The translations under genes were made by a program, and so were the position numbers. Source: Mesoterricola silvestris (GTDB taxonomy: Bacteria > Acidobacteriota > Holophagae > Holophagales > Holophagaceae). Taken from it: DNA of 64,000 nucleotides. The stretch lies in NCBI RefSeq assembly GCF_030295405.1, contig NZ_AP027080.1, forward strand, positions 1,364,001-1,428,000, read 5' to 3'. The stretch's first letter is position 1, and every line of letters starts with the position of its first letter. Positions 45,326 to 54,427 of this stretch are shown piece after piece. The notes beneath the pieces are model-generated. The model was not told where the DNA came from and ran no database searches. It was given only the letters and a program-made list of their open reading frames with translations.

Positions 45326-46243
45326 TCACACCCCGTAGAAGTAGAAGAACCGCGGTTGGGTATTGAGCTCGCCCTTGAAGAGGAAGACCCGCTTGTTCTC
45401 GAGGATGTAGCGGATCTCGCTCTTCGGGTCGGCCAGGTTGCCGAACTTCCGGGAGCCGGTGGGGCAGATCTCCACGCAGGCCGGGTAGAGCCCCTTCCGG
45501 GTTCGCTGGATGCAGAAGGTGCACTTCTCCACCACGCCCTTGGGCCGCGGGCGGTTGCCCAGGTAGTGGGTAACGGGATTGAGGTCGGCGGAGGGGATTC
45601 CGGGTTCGGCCCAGTTGAAGTGCCGGGCCCCGTAGGGGCAGGCCGCCATGCAGTAGCGGCACCCGATGCACCAGTTGTAGTCCACCACCACGATCCCGTC
45701 CTTCTCCTTCCAGGTGGCGCCCACGGGGCACACCTTCACGCAGGGAGGGTTCCTGCACTGCTGGCACTGGACGGGCATGTAGAAGTGGCCCTCCCTGGGC
45801 ACCTCGGCCGGATCGTAGTAGGCGTCGGCGGCCTCCAGGTCGACGCCCTTCTCCTTTTCCATCTCCAGGACCCGGATCCACTGGATCTCCGGATCCCGGG
45901 ACGGGTTGTTCTCCTTCACGCAGGCGTGGACGCAGCGGCGGCACCCCACGCACCGGGACAGGTCCAGGGCGTACCCGAAGACGACCCCCTGCATCGCCGG
46001 TTCGGCGCCGATGCGGATCCTCCTCCCGTACTTGCGCTGGGCCTCGCCTTCCAGGCGCCGGATGATCCGGTCCAGGTCGTCCCTGGAGAGTTCCCGGAAA
46101 TTGCGCTGGAGGAAGGCCTCCATGCCCTCCTTCCCGCAGCCCGTGGCCAGGGCGCCGGCCGCGGCGGCCAGGGCCCCGCCCAGGAACGCGCGCCGGGAGT
46201 TCCTGCGGGTCATGCGGAGGTGCCGGCTGGAATCGTCGCTCAT
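45326..46243 (-). CDS. Tat-exported [4Fe-4S] ferredoxin-like subunit (DsrO/HmeA type)
   Basis: The 305-residue protein has a Tat signal (RRNSRRAFLGGALAAAAGAL). Four [4Fe-4S] cysteine motifs are visible (CVGCRRCVHAC, CQQCRNPPCVKVC, CIGCRYCMAAC and CTFCIQRTRKGLYPACVEIC), as in DsrO, PsrB and NrfC proteins. It passes electrons between the cytochrome and the NrfD membrane subunit on the periplasmic side. The stop is 4 bp before the NrfD start and the start is 22 bp after the cytochrome gene. Confidence 0.93.
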   Translation of the reverse strand: MSDDSSRHLRMTRRNSRRAFLGGALAAAAGALATGCGKEGMEAFLQRNFRELSRDDLDRIIRRLEGEAQRKYGRRIRIGAEPAMQGVVFGYALDLSRCVGCRRCVHACVKENNPSRDPEIQWIRVLEMEKEKGVDLEAADAYYDPAEVPREGHFYMPVQCQQCRNPPCVKVCPVGATWKEKDGIVVVDYNWCIGCRYCMAACPYGARHFNWAEPGIPSADLNPVTHYLGNRPRPKGVVEKCTFCIQRTRKGLYPACVEICPTGSRKFGNLADPKSEIRYILENKRVFLFKGELNTQPRFFYFYGV

Positions 46244-46265
46244 GGTGTGCTCCGGCTCGATGGGT

Positions 46266-46805
46266 TCATTTGCGGGCCCTGATCCGGTCCGGCGGCACCG
46301 GCGGCGGCAGGGGCTTGAGGGGCCGGAAGCGCGGCGAATGGGGGTTGTGGCAATGCACGCACAGGAAGTACTGCTTCGGCCCGTTCCAGCTCCCGGTGCG
46401 CTTGCCGTGCACCCCCACGCGCCAGTCCCGGAGCTTGTCGCCGTGGCACTGCCCGCAGAGGAGGTACGAGGCGGTGAATTCCACCTTCTCGCCGCCCACC
46501 AGGTGGAGGCGGTCCCGGTTCAGGAGATCGTGGCAATCCAGGCACCACCGGCTTTCGGGCCCGTGGTGGAGCTCGATGTCCGCATGCATGCCCTCCAGGG
46601 GCCGGCGCCGGGGGTTGGGCGGCATCGTCTTGGGGTCATGGCAGGAGGAACAGGGGAAGATGCCGTCCGTGAAGGGCGGGGGCGGGGCCTGGATGTCCAT
46701 GGGGTCCACCCCCGGCGGGGCCGGGGGCGTGGCCAGGGCGAGGCGGCCCAGGGCCAGGAGTCCAGGCAGGAGCGTCCGCAGGAGGCGCGGGGTGGATGGG
46801 GCCAT
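46266..46805 (-). CDS. Tetrahaem c-type cytochrome of the NrfD complex
   Basis: The 179-residue exported protein has four CxxCH haem sites: CSSCH, CLDCH, CGQCH and CVHCH, plus further His residues that could serve as distal ligands. A signal peptide covers about residues 1-25. It heads the operon cytochrome-ferredoxin-NrfD and is probably the external electron acceptor or donor of the complex. The classical DsrJ has three haems and Hmc cytochromes many more, so this is a distinct variant. GGAG precedes the ATG at 46805. Confidence 0.9.
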   Translation of the reverse strand: MAPSTPRLLRTLLPGLLALGRLALATPPAPPGVDPMDIQAPPPPFTDGIFPCSSCHDPKTMPPNPRRRPLEGMHADIELHHGPESRWCLDCHDLLNRDRLHLVGGEKVEFTASYLLCGQCHGDKLRDWRVGVHGKRTGSWNGPKQYFLCVHCHNPHSPRFRPLKPLPPPVPPDRIRARK

Positions 46806-46997
46806 TTCAACTCCTCGGCCCGGTTCCGGGCAGGAAGTCTGGGGTGGGATTGGGTGGGTGCACTATCCCACGGGCGCCGCGGTTGTCAATTGCGGAATAT
46901 CGGATCCTTTTTCCCGAGTGGGGGGCCCGCACTGTTTAAATATCCGATTCGATGGTAGTTTGTGCCCACTCTTCCCAATCCGGTCCGGAGGCTCGCG

Positions 46998-48587
46998 ATG
47001 GCAGCCAGTTCCCTGAGGTCCTATTTCCAGTCCCTGGCGGGCAAGGTCTTCGGCACCGCCATGATCCCCGTGGCCTGCTTCCTGGTCCTCATCGCGGCCT
47101 ACATGCTGCCTACGGTGCACGCCCTCCTCCTGGGCGCCAAGAAGGAAGGGCTGCGGAATGTGGTGGAGAGCGCCCAGGCGCAGGTGGCGGGTCTCGCCGC
47201 GGAGGCCAAGGCGGGGCGCATGACCCAGGAGGAGGCCCAGAGGCGGGCCAAGGAACTCGTGAACGCCATCCGGTTCGCCGACAAGAACTACGTGTTCATC
47301 CACGGGCCCGGCCACACGATCCTGGTGCTGCCCCTGGCCAAGCAGTTGGAGAACAAGCCCTCCAGCGAACTTCCCCCCGCCACCCTGGCCATCGTCAAGG
47401 CCCTGCGGGAGGCTTCCAGCGTGCCCGAGGGCGGATTCTACGACTATCCCTACGGCAAGCCCGGCAAGGAGGGCCTCTTCCCGAAATCGGCCTTCGCCAA
47501 GCGCGTGCCGGACTGGGACTGGGTGGTGGGGGCCGGCATCTACGTGGACGACATCAACGCGGAGATGTGGCGGATCTCCTTCGCGCTCCTGGGGGGCGCC
47601 CTGGCGGTGGCCGCCATCGTGGCCTACATCTCCCGCAACCGCTCCCGGGCCATGGTCAGGCCCCTCCTGCAGCTGGTCCAGGGCCTGCGGGAAAGCGACC
47701 TGCCCAAGCGCATCGATGTGGCCGCGCGGGACGAGATCGGCGAGGCCGCGGAGGCCTTCAACGGCTACAACGGCAAGATGAGGGCCACGGTGCGGGACAT
47801 CTCCAGCTACGCCGAGCGCGTGGCCTCCGGCAGCGCGGAGCTGGCCGCCACCTCCCAGGAGATGGCCCGGGCCGTCCACGACATCGCCAGGGTGAGCGAG
47901 GAGCTCAAGGGCGCCGGGGAACAGGTCTCCCAGGCCATGCGCAGCCTCAGCGGGAACGTGGAGACCATGCGGGAGCGCACGGCCCAGACCGGGGCCCAGT
48001 CCGACAAGGCCGTGGAGGACACGGCCCGGGGCGCCGAGGCGGGGCAGGGGGCCGCCCAGGGCATGGAGGAGATCCGGGAGGCCACGGGCCGGGTGGTCAA
48101 GGCCGTGCAGGTGATCCAGGACATCGCGCGCCAGACCAACCTGCTCAGCCTGAACGCCGCCATCGAGGCCGCCAAGGCCGGCAGCGCGGGCAAGGGCTTC
48201 GCGGTGGTGGCCGAGGAGGTGCGCAAGCTCGCCGAAAGGTCCCGCACCGCGGCCCTGGAGATCGCCGAGCTCAACCAGCGCACCCAGGACGCGGTGGCCG
48301 GCGGCGTGGAGGGGGTGAAGGTGAGCCTGGACAACCTGCGGACCATCGGCGAGCGCATCACCGGCATCGCCGCCAGCATCCAGGAGATCGGCTCCCTCAG
48401 CCGGGCCCAGGAGGAGACCAGCCGGGACGTGGCCCAGCGCATGGCCCACACCGCCCAGGGCCTCGCCCAGAACGCCTCGGCCACCCAGGAACTGTCCGCG
48501 ACGGTATCGGAAATCACCAAGACCTCCGACGACCTGGCCGGGGTTGCCGAGGGCCTCCGGCACGTGGTGGACGGATTCAAGGTCTAG
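46998..48587 (+). CDS. Methyl-accepting chemotaxis protein with periplasmic Cache-type sensor
   Basis: The 529-residue receptor has one N-terminal transmembrane helix (VFGTAMIPVACFLVLIAAYM), a periplasmic Cache-like sensor (about 45-190; ADKNYVFIHGPG and DWDWVVGAGIYVDDI), a second membrane helix, a HAMP domain and the methyl-accepting signalling domain with the conserved tip IARQTNLLSLNAAIEAAKAG. It relays a ligand signal to CheA/CheW. No che genes are nearby. GGAGG six bases before the ATG at 46998 decides the start over the GTG at 46962. Confidence 0.93.
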   Translation: MAASSLRSYFQSLAGKVFGTAMIPVACFLVLIAAYMLPTVHALLLGAKKEGLRNVVESAQAQVAGLAAEAKAGRMTQEEAQRRAKELVNAIRFADKNYVFIHGPGHTILVLPLAKQLENKPSSELPPATLAIVKALREASSVPEGGFYDYPYGKPGKEGLFPKSAFAKRVPDWDWVVGAGIYVDDINAEMWRISFALLGGALAVAAIVAYISRNRSRAMVRPLLQLVQGLRESDLPKRIDVAARDEIGEAAEAFNGYNGKMRATVRDISSYAERVASGSAELAATSQEMARAVHDIARVSEELKGAGEQVSQAMRSLSGNVETMRERTAQTGAQSDKAVEDTARGAEAGQGAAQGMEEIREATGRVVKAVQVIQDIARQTNLLSLNAAIEAAKAGSAGKGFAVVAEEVRKLAERSRTAALEIAELNQRTQDAVAGGVEGVKVSLDNLRTIGERITGIAASIQEIGSLSRAQEETSRDVAQRMAHTAQGLAQNASATQELSATVSEITKTSDDLAGVAEGLRHVVDGFKV

Positions 48588-48606
48588 GAGCCTGTCCAAG
48601 TAATAT

Positions 48607-48987
48607 CTAGGTCTTGCGGCGGATCCCCGCGTGGGCCTGGAGTTCCTCCTCGACCTTCTCCACGTCGGGGGAGTTGAAGATGACCAGGTTCCTCAGGTGG
48701 ATGTAGCTTTCCAGGCCGTCGATGGTGGCGAACTCCATGCCGAAGCCCCGGGGATTGGTGGCGGCGACGGTGCCGGAGGTGCGGATCTCCACCTCCCCCT
48801 GGACCAGGGAGATGACCGCCTGGCAAGGCGTGCCCACCGCGAAGCGCTCGTCCGTGAGGACGAGCATGCCCTTCATGCTGAGGTCCTTGACCTGGGCGCC
48901 TTCGATGGGCCGGCCGTCCACGGTGAGCCGCACGTCGAAGGTGATGGGGACCCTTGTGAATTCGCGCTTTTCAGAATCGGGGGTCAT
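48607..48987 (-). CDS. PilZ-domain c-di-GMP-binding protein
   Basis: The 126-residue protein is one PilZ domain with both c-di-GMP motifs: RxxxR as R8-E-F-T-R12 and (D/N)xSxxG as DLSMKG. A short C-terminal extension (DVEKVEEELQAHAG) may interact with a partner. It converges with the chemoreceptor gene and lies directly after (on the opposite strand) with 19 bp between stops. It may tune motility or exopolysaccharide production. Confidence 0.88.
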   Translation of the reverse strand: MTPDSEKREFTRVPITFDVRLTVDGRPIEGAQVKDLSMKGMLVLTDERFAVGTPCQAVISLVQGEVEIRTSGTVAATNPRGFGMEFATIDGLESYIHLRNLVIFNSPDVEKVEEELQAHAGIRRKT

Positions 48988-49006
48988 GGCGGCGTCCTCG
49001 GTCCCT

Positions 49007-49975
49007 CTAGGATACCTTCGGAGCGGGTCCCAGGGTGGTTCCTTCGATGAGGGCCACGGGAACGATGGTCTGGTGAACCGTGTCCTTGCCGATGGCGGCC
49101 AGGGCCAGGGACACCGCCTGGTGGGCGATGGCCGGGATATCCTGGGCCACCGAGGCCAGTCCGGGGTGCAGTTCCACCAGTCCGTCGAAGCCCAGCACCG
49201 AAACCTGGCCGGGCACCTGGACCCCGAGATCGGCCAGGGCCCCCAGGGCCCCCACGGCGATCTCGTCCGTGGCGCAGAACACCCCGGTGGGGCGGTGCCC
49301 CTGGAGCCAGGCGTTCCGCATGAGGCGGTACCCGCCCAGGACGGAGCCCTCCCCCTTCACGGTCACCGACCGGATCCCCGGAAGGCTGGAGGCCGCCAGG
49401 ACCGAGGTGAACCCGTTGGCGCGGTCGGAGGCCCATTGGACCTCGCAGCCCACGGTGAGGTGCAGCAGGTCCCGGTGGCCCAGGGACAGGAGGCTGTGGG
49501 CCGCCAGGCGTCCGCCGCCCTTGTCGTCCGGGGCCACGCAGGAGATCCCGGGATGGTGGCCGATGAGCACCGCGGGGACGCCCCGCTCCCGGAGCAGGTC
49601 CAGGCGCGCGTCCACCCCGTCGCTGTGGAAGACCAGCACCGCGTCGAAGCGGGTGCGCACGCCGCCGATGTCCTCGGGCAGTTCCACCACCTGGGTGGCC
49701 CGCACCTGCATCTCCCGCAGGAGGGCCCGCCAGATGAGGTTGAAGTAGGGGGAGAGCCGGTTCTCCCCGGCGCCCACCCAGATGCCCAGGGTGTGCTTGG
49801 TGCGCATGGAGAGCTCCCGGGCGACGGGGTCGGGCTCGTAGCCCAGGCGCTTCATCACGGCCAGGACGTTCTTGCGGGTGGTCTCGGCCACCGTGGACTT
49901 GCCGTTGATGACCCGGCTGACGGTGCCCTTGGACACGTTGGCCTGGCGGGCGATTTCGCCGATGGTGATCTTCAT
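49007..49975 (-). CDS. LacI-family regulator of the maltodextrin cluster
   Basis: The 322-residue protein has a LacI helix-turn-helix (MKITIGEIARQANVSKGTVS, then RVINGK), the hinge region (RELSMRTKHTLGIW) and a periplasmic-binding-like effector domain. It starts within the stop of glucokinase (ATGA overlap), so the two genes are coupled. Two perfect LacI-type operators lie in the divergent glk/amylase intergenic region, so it probably represses both transcription units, with glucose or maltodextrin as inducer or co-effector. Confidence 0.92.
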   Translation of the reverse strand: MKITIGEIARQANVSKGTVSRVINGKSTVAETTRKNVLAVMKRLGYEPDPVARELSMRTKHTLGIWVGAGENRLSPYFNLIWRALLREMQVRATQVVELPEDIGGVRTRFDAVLVFHSDGVDARLDLLRERGVPAVLIGHHPGISCVAPDDKGGGRLAAHSLLSLGHRDLLHLTVGCEVQWASDRANGFTSVLAASSLPGIRSVTVKGEGSVLGGYRLMRNAWLQGHRPTGVFCATDEIAVGALGALADLGVQVPGQVSVLGFDGLVELHPGLASVAQDIPAIAHQAVSLALAAIGKDTVHQTIVPVALIEGTTLGPAPKVS

Positions 49976-51015
49976 GGCCGCCCCAGCCGGAGGGCGGCGT
50001 CCGCGGCGCCGTAGAGGCTCACGTCGTAGTCCCGGACGATGTGGACCGGCGTGGCCCGGGTGATGTGGTCGATGTGCTCGCGGTAGTTGCGGTCGAAGGT
50101 GGACGTGAAGCGCCGTCCCTCCAGGAAGAGCGCGGCGTTCTTGGAGGCGATGCCCCCGGCCAGGAAGAGCCCTCCCGTGGGGATGAACACCGCGCTCAGT
50201 TCGGCGCAGACCCGGGCGTAGAGCTCCACGAACAGCTCCATGGCCCTGCGGCAGGCGGGGTCCCCGGCCTCCCCCGCGATGGCCCCGGGGCGCCGGGCCT
50301 CGGGCAGGGCGAGGATCGCCGCGGAGGCCGGGGTGGGGGCGAAGCGCCCGGATTCCAGCAGGAACCGGTGGAGGGTGGCGATGCCGGGGCCCGACACGGC
50401 GGTCTCGGCGCCGGGAGGCCCCGGGTACTTTCGGCCGAGGTGCTCCCACAGCTCCAGCGTCTCGGGTCCGGTGACGGGAAGGCCGATGTGCCCGCCTTCG
50501 CTGGGGTGCACCCGGGGGCTCCCGGGGCCGCGGGTGATGAAGCCCACCCCCAGGCCCGTGCCGGCGCCCACCACCAGCACCGTGCCCTCGGGGTCCGGCC
50601 GGGGTCCGGGGCCTTCGCCGTGGGGCAGGGCCAGGAGCTGTTCGCCGTCGTCGGGGTCCAGGAGCAGGACCCCCTGGGCCACGGCGGTGAAGTCGTTGAC
50701 CAGGGCCACCGGGATGCCCAGCTGGGCCTCCAGGGCCGGGCCGTGGATGTCCAGGCCGGCGTTGGTGAGCCGGATCCGGCCCTCCCGCACCTGCCCGGCG
50801 CCGGAGACGCAGAAGGCCGTGGGCGGACCCAGGTCCGCGCAGTCCCGGAGGAACCGCGCCACCGGCGCCCCCAGGTCGGACTCCGACGCGGTGGCGAAGG
50901 GCGCCTTGCGCAGCATGCGGACCCGGCCTGGGGTTCCCGCCAGGAGCGCCAGGGTCAAATTGGTCCCCCCCACGTCCGCGGCGAGGACGATCCGTTCCGG
51001 GCTTCCCGTGGTCAT
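49972..51015 (-). CDS. glk: Glucokinase
   Basis: The 347-residue ROK/Glk-type kinase has the phosphate motif LAADVGGTNLTLALLAG, the sugar-binding VALVNDFTAVAQG and the signature HPSEGGHIGLP, as in E. coli Glk (PF02685 type). It phosphorylates glucose released inside the cell by the glucosidase and phosphorylase of the cluster. GGAG lies nine bases before the ATG at 51015. It is divergent from the GH13 gene at 51271 and forms an operon with the LacI-type gene. Confidence 0.92.
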   Translation of the reverse strand: MTTGSPERIVLAADVGGTNLTLALLAGTPGRVRMLRKAPFATASESDLGAPVARFLRDCADLGPPTAFCVSGAGQVREGRIRLTNAGLDIHGPALEAQLGIPVALVNDFTAVAQGVLLLDPDDGEQLLALPHGEGPGPRPDPEGTVLVVGAGTGLGVGFITRGPGSPRVHPSEGGHIGLPVTGPETLELWEHLGRKYPGPPGAETAVSGPGIATLHRFLLESGRFAPTPASAAILALPEARRPGAIAGEAGDPACRRAMELFVELYARVCAELSAVFIPTGGLFLAGGIASKNAALFLEGRRFTSTFDRNYREHIDHITRATPVHIVRDYDVSLYGAADAALRLGRP

Positions 51016-51096
51016 GGCAGGCTCCTGAAATTCACAGCGCGAAATTTTTCTTGTTGACAACACTACCTTGATTAGCCAAACATTGCGTGACTTCTT

Positions 51097-51110
51097 TGTA
51101 ACCGGTTTCA
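51097..51110. promoter_or_regulatory. LacI-family operator O1 (glk side)
   Basis: TGTAACCGGTTTCA matches the LacI/GalR consensus TGnAAnCGnTTnCA exactly. It lies 82-95 bp upstream of glk. A second copy with the same consensus lies 87 bp away (centre to centre) on the other side of the region, so DNA looping is possible. Confidence 0.8.
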
Positions 51111-51183
51111 ATCCCTGGGCGCCAGGGTGTTTTCACAATCCCTTAAGCAGACGGCCAATGGGCCCCCTTTTTCGCCTGCGTTT

Positions 51184-51197
51184 TGTAACCGGTTGCA
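51184..51197. promoter_or_regulatory. LacI-family operator O2 (amylase side)
   Basis: TGTAACCGGTTGCA also matches TGnAAnCGnTTnCA exactly and lies 74-87 bp upstream of the glucosidase gene at 51271. It is a mirror-like counterpart to O1 at 51097, each operator being at about the same distance from its own gene. Confidence 0.8.
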
Positions 51198-51270
51198 GCC
51201 ATTTCTTTCGACTAGAGTTGTTGAGCAAATCAGTAGGACACCTTCGGGCGAGCCCAAAAGGAATCGAATC

Positions 51271-52935
51271 ATGACTTCGCAGTTCAAGGAAGACCAGGGC
51301 ACCCGCCGGGCCGAATGGTGGCGGGGGGCCTCGATCTACCAGATCTACCCCCGGAGCTTCCAGGACACCAACGGGGACGGCGTGGGGGACCTGCCGGGAA
51401 TCACCGCCCACCTGCCCTACATCGCCGACCTGGGCATCGAGGCCATCTGGATCTCCCCCTTCTTCACCTCGCCCATGCGGGATTTCGGCTATGACGTGTC
51501 GGACTACCGGAACGTGGATCCCATCTTCGGGAGCCTGGCCGACTTCGACGAGCTGGTGGAAAAGGCCCACAAGCTGGGCCTGAAGGTGCTCATCGACCAG
51601 GTGCTCTCCCATTCCTCTGACCAGCACCCCTGGTTCAAGGAGAGCCGCTCGAACCGCACCAACGCCCGCAGCGACTGGTACGTGTGGGCGGATCCCAGGC
51701 CGGACGGGACCCCGCCCTCCAACTGGCAGTCGGTGTTCGGGGGGGCCGCCTGGGCCTGGGAGCCCCGCCGGCGCCAGTACTACCTGCACAATTTCCTGGA
51801 ATCCCAGCCCGACCTGAATTTCCACTGCCAGGCGGTGCAGGACCAGATGCTCGAGGAGTGCCGGTTCTGGCTGGAGCGCGGGGTGGACGGCTTCCGGTTC
51901 GACGCCTGCAACTTCCACTTCCACGATCCGGCCCTGCGCAACAATCCCCCGGCCCGGGGCAAGGCCCTGGAAGTCTCCTCCGTGCGCCCCGGCAACCCGT
52001 ACGGCATGCAGGTGCACCGCTTCGACAAGACCCGGCCCGAGAACCTGCCCTTCCTGCGCCGGGTCCGGGCCCTGCTGGACGCCTACGGCGCCGTGAGCGT
52101 GGGCGAGGTGGGCGACGAGGATTCCCTGGCGACCATGGCCGAATACACCGGCGGCGGCGACAAGCTCCACATGGCCTACGGCATGCACCTCCTCACGGAC
52201 GAGTTCAGCGTGGCGCGCATCCGCGGGGCGGTGGAGGCCTTCGAGAAGCGGGTGAAGGCCGGCAGCGGCTGGGCCTGCTGGTCCCTTTCCAACCACGACT
52301 GCGCGCGGGTGGTGAGCCGCTGGGGCAACGGCACCCAGGACCCGGCCTTCCCCAAGGTGCTCCTGGCCATGCTGGGCTCCCTGCGGGGGACCTTCTGCGT
52401 CTACCAGGGGGAGGAACTGGGCCTCACCGAGGCCGTGGTGCCCAAGAACCGCCTCACGGATCCCTACGGCATCGCCTTCTGGCCGGACTTCAAGGGCCGG
52501 GACGGGTGCCGCACCCCCATCCCCTGGACCCCCGAGGCCCCCTTCGGAGGCTTTTCCGGCGTGGACTCCTGGCTGCCCATGCCCGCCGAGCACCTGGCGC
52601 GGGCCGTGTCCGTGCAGGCCGGGACGCCGGGCTCCGTCCTGGACTTCTACCGCACCTTCCTGGCCTGGCGCCGCCTGCAGCCCGCCCTGCGCAAGGGTTC
52701 CATCACCTTCCTCCGGGCCGCCGATCCCCTCCTGGTCCTCCGGCGGGAGAGCCCGGAGCAGTCCATCCTCGCCGTCTTCAACCTCGGGCCCCTTCCGGCC
52801 GAGTACACCCTTCCGCCTCACATCGATCCGCTCCTTGGCCATGGCCTGGAACCCGCCCCCCTCAAGGGACGGCGACTCAGCCTGGCTCCCTGGGGCGGGT
52901 TCTTCGGGCAATCCCGCCCTTCAACCCAGCAGTAA
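51271..52935 (+). CDS. Cytoplasmic GH13 alpha-glucosidase (oligo-1,6/maltodextrin type)
   Basis: The 554-residue enzyme has no signal peptide, and its N-terminus (EWWRGASIYQIYPRSFQDTNG) is that of oligo-1,6-glucosidase/trehalose-6-phosphate hydrolase-like GH13 proteins. The catalytic triad is Asp211 (GFRFDACNF), Glu279 (VSVGEVGDE) and Asp343 (LSNHDCARV). It should release glucose from imported maltodextrins in the cytoplasm, feeding glucokinase. It is the first gene of the rightward operon behind O2. The predicted product is followed 44 bp later by lamB. Confidence 0.92.
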   Translation: MTSQFKEDQGTRRAEWWRGASIYQIYPRSFQDTNGDGVGDLPGITAHLPYIADLGIEAIWISPFFTSPMRDFGYDVSDYRNVDPIFGSLADFDELVEKAHKLGLKVLIDQVLSHSSDQHPWFKESRSNRTNARSDWYVWADPRPDGTPPSNWQSVFGGAAWAWEPRRRQYYLHNFLESQPDLNFHCQAVQDQMLEECRFWLERGVDGFRFDACNFHFHDPALRNNPPARGKALEVSSVRPGNPYGMQVHRFDKTRPENLPFLRRVRALLDAYGAVSVGEVGDEDSLATMAEYTGGGDKLHMAYGMHLLTDEFSVARIRGAVEAFEKRVKAGSGWACWSLSNHDCARVVSRWGNGTQDPAFPKVLLAMLGSLRGTFCVYQGEELGLTEAVVPKNRLTDPYGIAFWPDFKGRDGCRTPIPWTPEAPFGGFSGVDSWLPMPAEHLARAVSVQAGTPGSVLDFYRTFLAWRRLQPALRKGSITFLRAADPLLVLRRESPEQSILAVFNLGPLPAEYTLPPHIDPLLGHGLEPAPLKGRRLSLAPWGGFFGQSRPSTQQ

Positions 52936-52979
52936 CCCCACCAACCGCCGCGATGCGGCATCTTCAAGGAGCCAATCCC

Positions 52980-54335
52980 ATGAAGAACAAACTTTTCCTG
53001 GCTGCGCTGCCGCTGGCGATCGCCTGCGGAACCCTGTCCGCCCAGGACACCTTCGACCTCCACGGCTACATGCGCTCCGGCGTCGGCCGCTCCTCCAACG
53101 GCGGCGAGCAGGTCTCCTTCTTCCTCGCCAACACCGGCGGCTCCCCCACCGGCGGCCCCGGCTACCGCCTCGGCAACGAGACCGACAACTACCTGGAACT
53201 GGCCTTCGACGTGCGCGCCTACGACAAGGGCGAGGAATCCTTCAAGCTGCACTTCCGCCCCTCCTTCCGCGGCTACTACCAGGTGCGCGACGCCTCGGCC
53301 GACGCCGGCGGCGATGTGGACAACAGCAAGGCCGGAAACCAGACCCAGCAGGTGTGGGTGCGTGAAGCCTGGGGCGAGGCCTCCGGCATCTTCGGCAAGG
53401 GCCAGCTCTTCAAGGACGCCACCCTGTGGGCCGGGCGCCGCTTCTACATGCGCCAGGACCTCCACATGCGCGACCAGTGGTACTGGAACGACAGCGGCGA
53501 CGGCGTCGGCGTCGAGGGCATGAACCTGGGCTTCGCCAAGTTCCACTACGCCTTCATCCAGCACGATTCCGGCAACATCGTCAGCGACTGGAACAACGGC
53601 GCCATCCGCGGCCAGCTGGCCCCCTACAGCCAGTGGGTGGGCGGCAGCGGACACTTCGTGATCGGTTCCCACGACCTCCGCTTCAGCGACATCAAGCTCT
53701 GGCAGGGCGGCAGCCTGACTCTGGGCTACCAGTACAACGACGCCCACGGCGACGCCAAGGCCGACGCCGCCGGCATGAACAACAAGGGCACCCAGTACAG
53801 CCTGATCTACAACCAGTCCAACGTCCTCGGCGGCGACAACCGCGTCTACGCCACCTACGGCAACGGCAACACCTTCTGGAACTGGTACAACCCCGAGGTG
53901 AAGACGGAGAACACCTGGTGGATGCTCATGGACTCCCTGTACTTCAAGCCCATGCAGAACCTTGAAGTCGGCGCCACCGCCATCTACCGGAAGCAGAACG
54001 GCAAGAACGCCTTCGCCGGCAACACCAACAGCTGGCAGTCCTTCGGCGTCCGGCCCATGTATTTCTTCACCAAGCACTTCAGCATCGCGGCCGAACTGGG
54101 CTTCGACAAGCTGAAGTTCGACAACGAGTCCGAGGACCGGCACCTCTTCAAGGAGACCCTGGCCCTGCAGTGGAGCCCCCAGGCCTCCTTCTGGAGCCGT
54201 CCCTCCATCCGCATCTTCGTGACCCGCGGCCAGTGGAACGATAACGCCAACAGGTGGAACAAGGTGGGCGAGGGCCACTTCGGCGCCGACACCCAGGGCG
54301 TGACCTTCGGCGCCCAGATCGAAGCCTGGTGGTAG
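52980..54335 (+). CDS. lamB: Maltoporin-like outer-membrane channel
   Basis: The 451-residue outer-membrane protein has a signal peptide (MKNKLFLAALPLAIACGTLSA) and a LamB-type barrel: DTFDLHGYMRSGVGRSS at the start, YRLGNETDNYLELAF, the plug-like WAGRRFYMRQDLHMRDQWYW and the aromatic C-terminus FGAQIEAWW. Length and motifs match enterobacterial LamB closely. It admits maltodextrins through the outer membrane. Neighbouring genes (GH13 enzymes, MalK-E-F-G) agree. Its codon use looks slightly less extreme in G+C choices than flanking genes, perhaps reflecting high expression. Confidence 0.92.
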   Translation: MKNKLFLAALPLAIACGTLSAQDTFDLHGYMRSGVGRSSNGGEQVSFFLANTGGSPTGGPGYRLGNETDNYLELAFDVRAYDKGEESFKLHFRPSFRGYYQVRDASADAGGDVDNSKAGNQTQQVWVREAWGEASGIFGKGQLFKDATLWAGRRFYMRQDLHMRDQWYWNDSGDGVGVEGMNLGFAKFHYAFIQHDSGNIVSDWNNGAIRGQLAPYSQWVGGSGHFVIGSHDLRFSDIKLWQGGSLTLGYQYNDAHGDAKADAAGMNNKGTQYSLIYNQSNVLGGDNRVYATYGNGNTFWNWYNPEVKTENTWWMLMDSLYFKPMQNLEVGATAIYRKQNGKNAFAGNTNSWQSFGVRPMYFFTKHFSIAAELGFDKLKFDNESEDRHLFKETLALQWSPQASFWSRPSIRIFVTRGQWNDNANRWNKVGEGHFGADTQGVTFGAQIEAWW

Positions 54336-54427
54336 GAAGGACCTGACGGATGGAACGCCTCCCCTTCGGCCATGACGCAAGCCGTCCCCGGCGCGGGAAC
54401 TCCCGCCGGGGGCCGAGGGGGGGCTCC

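Noticed and set aside
46962-46997. A GTG start at 46962 for the chemoreceptor.
   Set aside because: The ATG at 46998 has GGAGG at ideal distance and the extra 12 residues are Pro/Arg-rich with no family support.
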